Below the pieces are notes generated by a model. That model worked only from the letters and a program-made list of their open reading frames with translations, ran no database searches and was not told where the DNA came from. From positions 1 to 5,549 of the forward strand of contig CAMLGP010000245.1 in assembly GCA_946479535.1 (NCBI GenBank): a stretch of 5,549 nt of DNA, read 5' to 3'. Both the position numbers and the translations under genes were made by a program. The DNA comes from an uncultured Bacteroidota bacterium (GTDB lineage Bacteria; Bacteroidota; Bacteroidia; Chitinophagales; Chitinophagaceae). The stretch's first letter is position 1, and every line of letters begins with the position of its first letter. Positions 4,619 through 5,549 of the stretch are shown here, piece by piece.

Positions 4619-4954
4619 ATGGAATGGATTTCATTAAAAACCAACGATCAGTTTCAAAACATATTAGAAAAATCCTTTGAAACGCCACAGCTCATATATA
4701 AGCATTCTTTCGCGTGTGGATTGAGTAGCATGGTCAAGCAAAGACTGGAAAAAAACACCCCACCTGCGGGTATTCAATTTTATTTCCTGGACATTCTTCG
4801 TTTCAGATCAATTTCCAATAAAATTGCTGATGAACTGCACGTTTATCATGAATCACCGCAGATTATATTAATTAAGAATGCACGCTGTGTTTATGAAGAA
4901 AGCCATTTAGGCATAACCATGAAAGGGATCAGAGCACATAATATCGCTGCGTGA
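4619..4954 (+). CDS. ytxJ: YtxJ/BrxC-like bacillithiol-system redox protein
   Basis: The 111-residue thioredoxin-fold protein matches the YtxJ (BrxC, DUF2847) family, linked to bacillithiol redox control in Firmicutes and also found in Bacteroidota. The first strand (LIYKHS, 25-30) leads to the active-site Cys at C33 in the segment FACGLSS, where Bacillus proteins have a TCPIS-type motif; the Pro is replaced by Gly. A second strand (FYFLDILRFR, 54-63), a helix, and the expected cis-Pro loop ESPQIILI (78-85, Pro80) complete the fold. A second Cys near residue 90 is outside the motif. It would act on mixed disulfides in the cytoplasm. The ATG at 4619 leaves the normal short N-terminus; an ATG at 4608 is out of frame. 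It is followed after 12 bases by the KTSC gene, probably on one transcript. The symbol is assigned by family resemblance only. Confidence 0.85.
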   Translation: MEWISLKTNDQFQNILEKSFETPQLIYKHSFACGLSSMVKQRLEKNTPPAGIQFYFLDILRFRSISNKIADELHVYHESPQIILIKNARCVYEESHLGITMKGIRAHNIAA

Positions 4955-4966
4955 CACTTTTAAACA

Positions 4967-5164
4967 ATGCCATCCTCAGTTGTATCATATATGCACTATT
5001 ATCCGGAGTCATCCACGCTACGGATCGGATATGTCTCAGGTATGGTATATGATTACAAAAATGTACCAGAAAGGGTATATCTCGCCATGAAGAAATCGTT
5101 TTCAAAGGGAACTTTTCTCAACAGGTATATAAAAGATAAATTCCACTTTGAGAAAGTGGGCTGA
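4967..5164 (+). CDS. stand-alone KTSC-domain protein
   Basis: The 65-residue protein is almost entirely a KTSC domain. It has a beta stretch (SYMHYYPESSTLRIGY), the central Y-x-Y motif as Y29-D-Y31 in the segment GMVYDYKNVP, and the ending FSKGTFLNRYIKDKF. The domain is named for its occurrence at the C-terminus of some lysyl-tRNA synthetases; an RNA-binding role has been suggested for it, but its function is not established. The length is normal for single-domain bacterial members. The ATG at 4967 is 12 bases past the YtxJ-like stop with no Shine-Dalgarno sequence, so the two are likely one operon. No membrane segment; cytoplasmic. Confidence 0.85.
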   Translation: MPSSVVSYMHYYPESSTLRIGYVSGMVYDYKNVPERVYLAMKKSFSKGTFLNRYIKDKFHFEKVG

Positions 5165-5252
5165 GGTTATTAATTCACAGGTCATATTAAAACCGGCACG
5201 ATATTTTGATATTTATATCTGTCAACATATTGAATCAATTAAATTTCGAATT

Positions 5253-5450
5253 ATGACAAGAGGAAAAATAGGCTTGTTGGTAGCTGCTGGCGCCGCTGCT
5301 TACGGCGCATACAGACTGTCAAAAATGACACCTGAACAGAAAAGCAATTTAAGAGCTAAAGGAAAAGACTTATTTGATAGAAGCGGAATTGGCAATTTAT
5401 TCAACAGGAAAACTGCTACTTCAACTACAAATGGTAATAATAGCTTTTAA
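5253..5450 (+). CDS. small single-membrane-segment protein (YtxH-like, tentative)
   Basis: The protein is 65 residues from the ATG at 5253. This start is preferred over an upstream in-frame ATG at 5148, which would overlap the KTSC gene by 17 bases and add 35 residues of unlike composition. After MTRGK comes a small-residue hydrophobic segment (IGLLVAAGAAAYGAY, 6-20), rich in Ala and Gly like a glycine-zipper membrane helix. Then come a basic amphipathic stretch (TPEQKSNLRAKGKDLFDR) and a polar Thr/Asn/Ser tail. This resembles the layout of YtxH-type general-stress proteins, but the match is by architecture, not by clear motif. It lies 88 bases past the KTSC stop and 48 bases before a strong terminator, so it is the last gene of that transcript or has its own promoter in the gap. 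Confidence 0.7.
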   Translation: MTRGKIGLLVAAGAAAYGAYRLSKMTPEQKSNLRAKGKDLFDRSGIGNLFNRKTATSTTNGNNSF

Positions 5451-5498
5451 AAAGCTTATTACACTAACTAGTAATCAAAATCTGACAAAACCGTTAAC

Positions 5499-5545
5499 AA
5501 GAGGCTGTCTCCTGGTTTGTAAAACAGGGATAGCCTCTTTTTATT
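5499..5545 (+). terminator. intrinsic terminator closing the YtxJ-KTSC-small-protein unit
   Basis: AAGAGGCTGTCTCCTG (5499-5514) pairs with CAGGGATAGCCTCTT (5525-5539) with one G-T wobble and one bulged T, around a 10-base loop. The stem is followed by a T-run (5538-5542). It lies 48 bases after the last stop. The A-rich start of the stem also offers a short T-run on the minus strand, so weak bidirectional action is possible. GAGGCTGTC-type hairpins are, from memory, common as terminators in Bacteroidota. Confidence 0.85.
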
Positions 5546-5549
5546 CGGG

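Noticed and set aside
5148..5252. N-terminal extension of the small membrane protein from an ATG at 5148
   Set aside because: It overlaps the end of the KTSC gene, has unlike composition, and would place the membrane segment mid-protein; the ATG at 5253 gives the normal layout.
4554..5478. Shared 11-mer ACTAGTAATCA (minus at about 4556-4566, plus at about 5468-5478)
   Set aside because: Several 11-base repeats are expected by chance in a window of this size, and the flanks do not extend the match.
1..5549. CRISPR array, tRNA, insertion sequence, phage or defence-system genes
   Set aside because: I saw no regular long direct repeats with spacers, no tRNA cloverleaf, no transposase or integrase motif and no terminal inverted repeats on either strand.

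Overview
The window looks like a stretch of chromosome from a member of the Bacteroidota, most likely Chitinophagaceae or a close relative. This is inferred from three things: the mix of protein families, their recognisable Bacteroidota style, and the lack of Shine-Dalgarno sequences in front of all the well-supported genes. No tRNA, rRNA, CRISPR array, insertion sequence or phage gene is visible. The sequence is moderately AT-leaning throughout, with no obvious composition break.

Left part (1-1531): the 3' end of an unidentified plus-strand gene stops at 123. It faces a minus-strand single-domain response regulator (268-699) that has no kinase beside it. Bases 700-1210 hold no long gene. They do contain three strong Shine-Dalgarno-like cores, two of them placed in front of very short open frames (43 and 30 codons), an 18-bp dyad, and a strong minus-strand terminator. 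That terminator lies just past the end of a 106-residue hypothetical minus-strand gene (1211-1531).

Middle part (1532-4497): a control region with two TTGTA/TACAA dyads about 33 bp apart precedes a DUF763 gene (1776-2984), a family of unknown function carrying a helix-hairpin-helix-like motif. It converges, with only 8 bp between stops, on a minus-strand pair: an Fpg/Nei-family DNA glycosylase followed by a DUF72 (YecE-like) protein, joined by a TGATG stop/start overlap. The glycosylase should start at 4497, because only that Met exposes the catalytic Pro-Glu N-terminus. Its C-terminal finger has lost all zinc-binding cysteines, and the whole protein contains no Cys.

Right part (4498-5549): divergent from the glycosylase is a likely small operon made of a YtxJ/BrxC-like thioredoxin-fold protein (bacillithiol-linked redox), a stand-alone KTSC-domain protein and a 65-residue single-membrane-segment protein. 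A clear intrinsic terminator at the window's right end closes it.

Taken together, 1776-5450 reads as a DNA-base-damage and thiol-redox neighbourhood: a glycosylase, two uncharacterised families next to it (DUF763 with a possible DNA-binding HhH, and DUF72), and a divergent thiol-redox gene. The functional link is an inference from position only. The two DUF families are the parts of the window with no established biochemical role.
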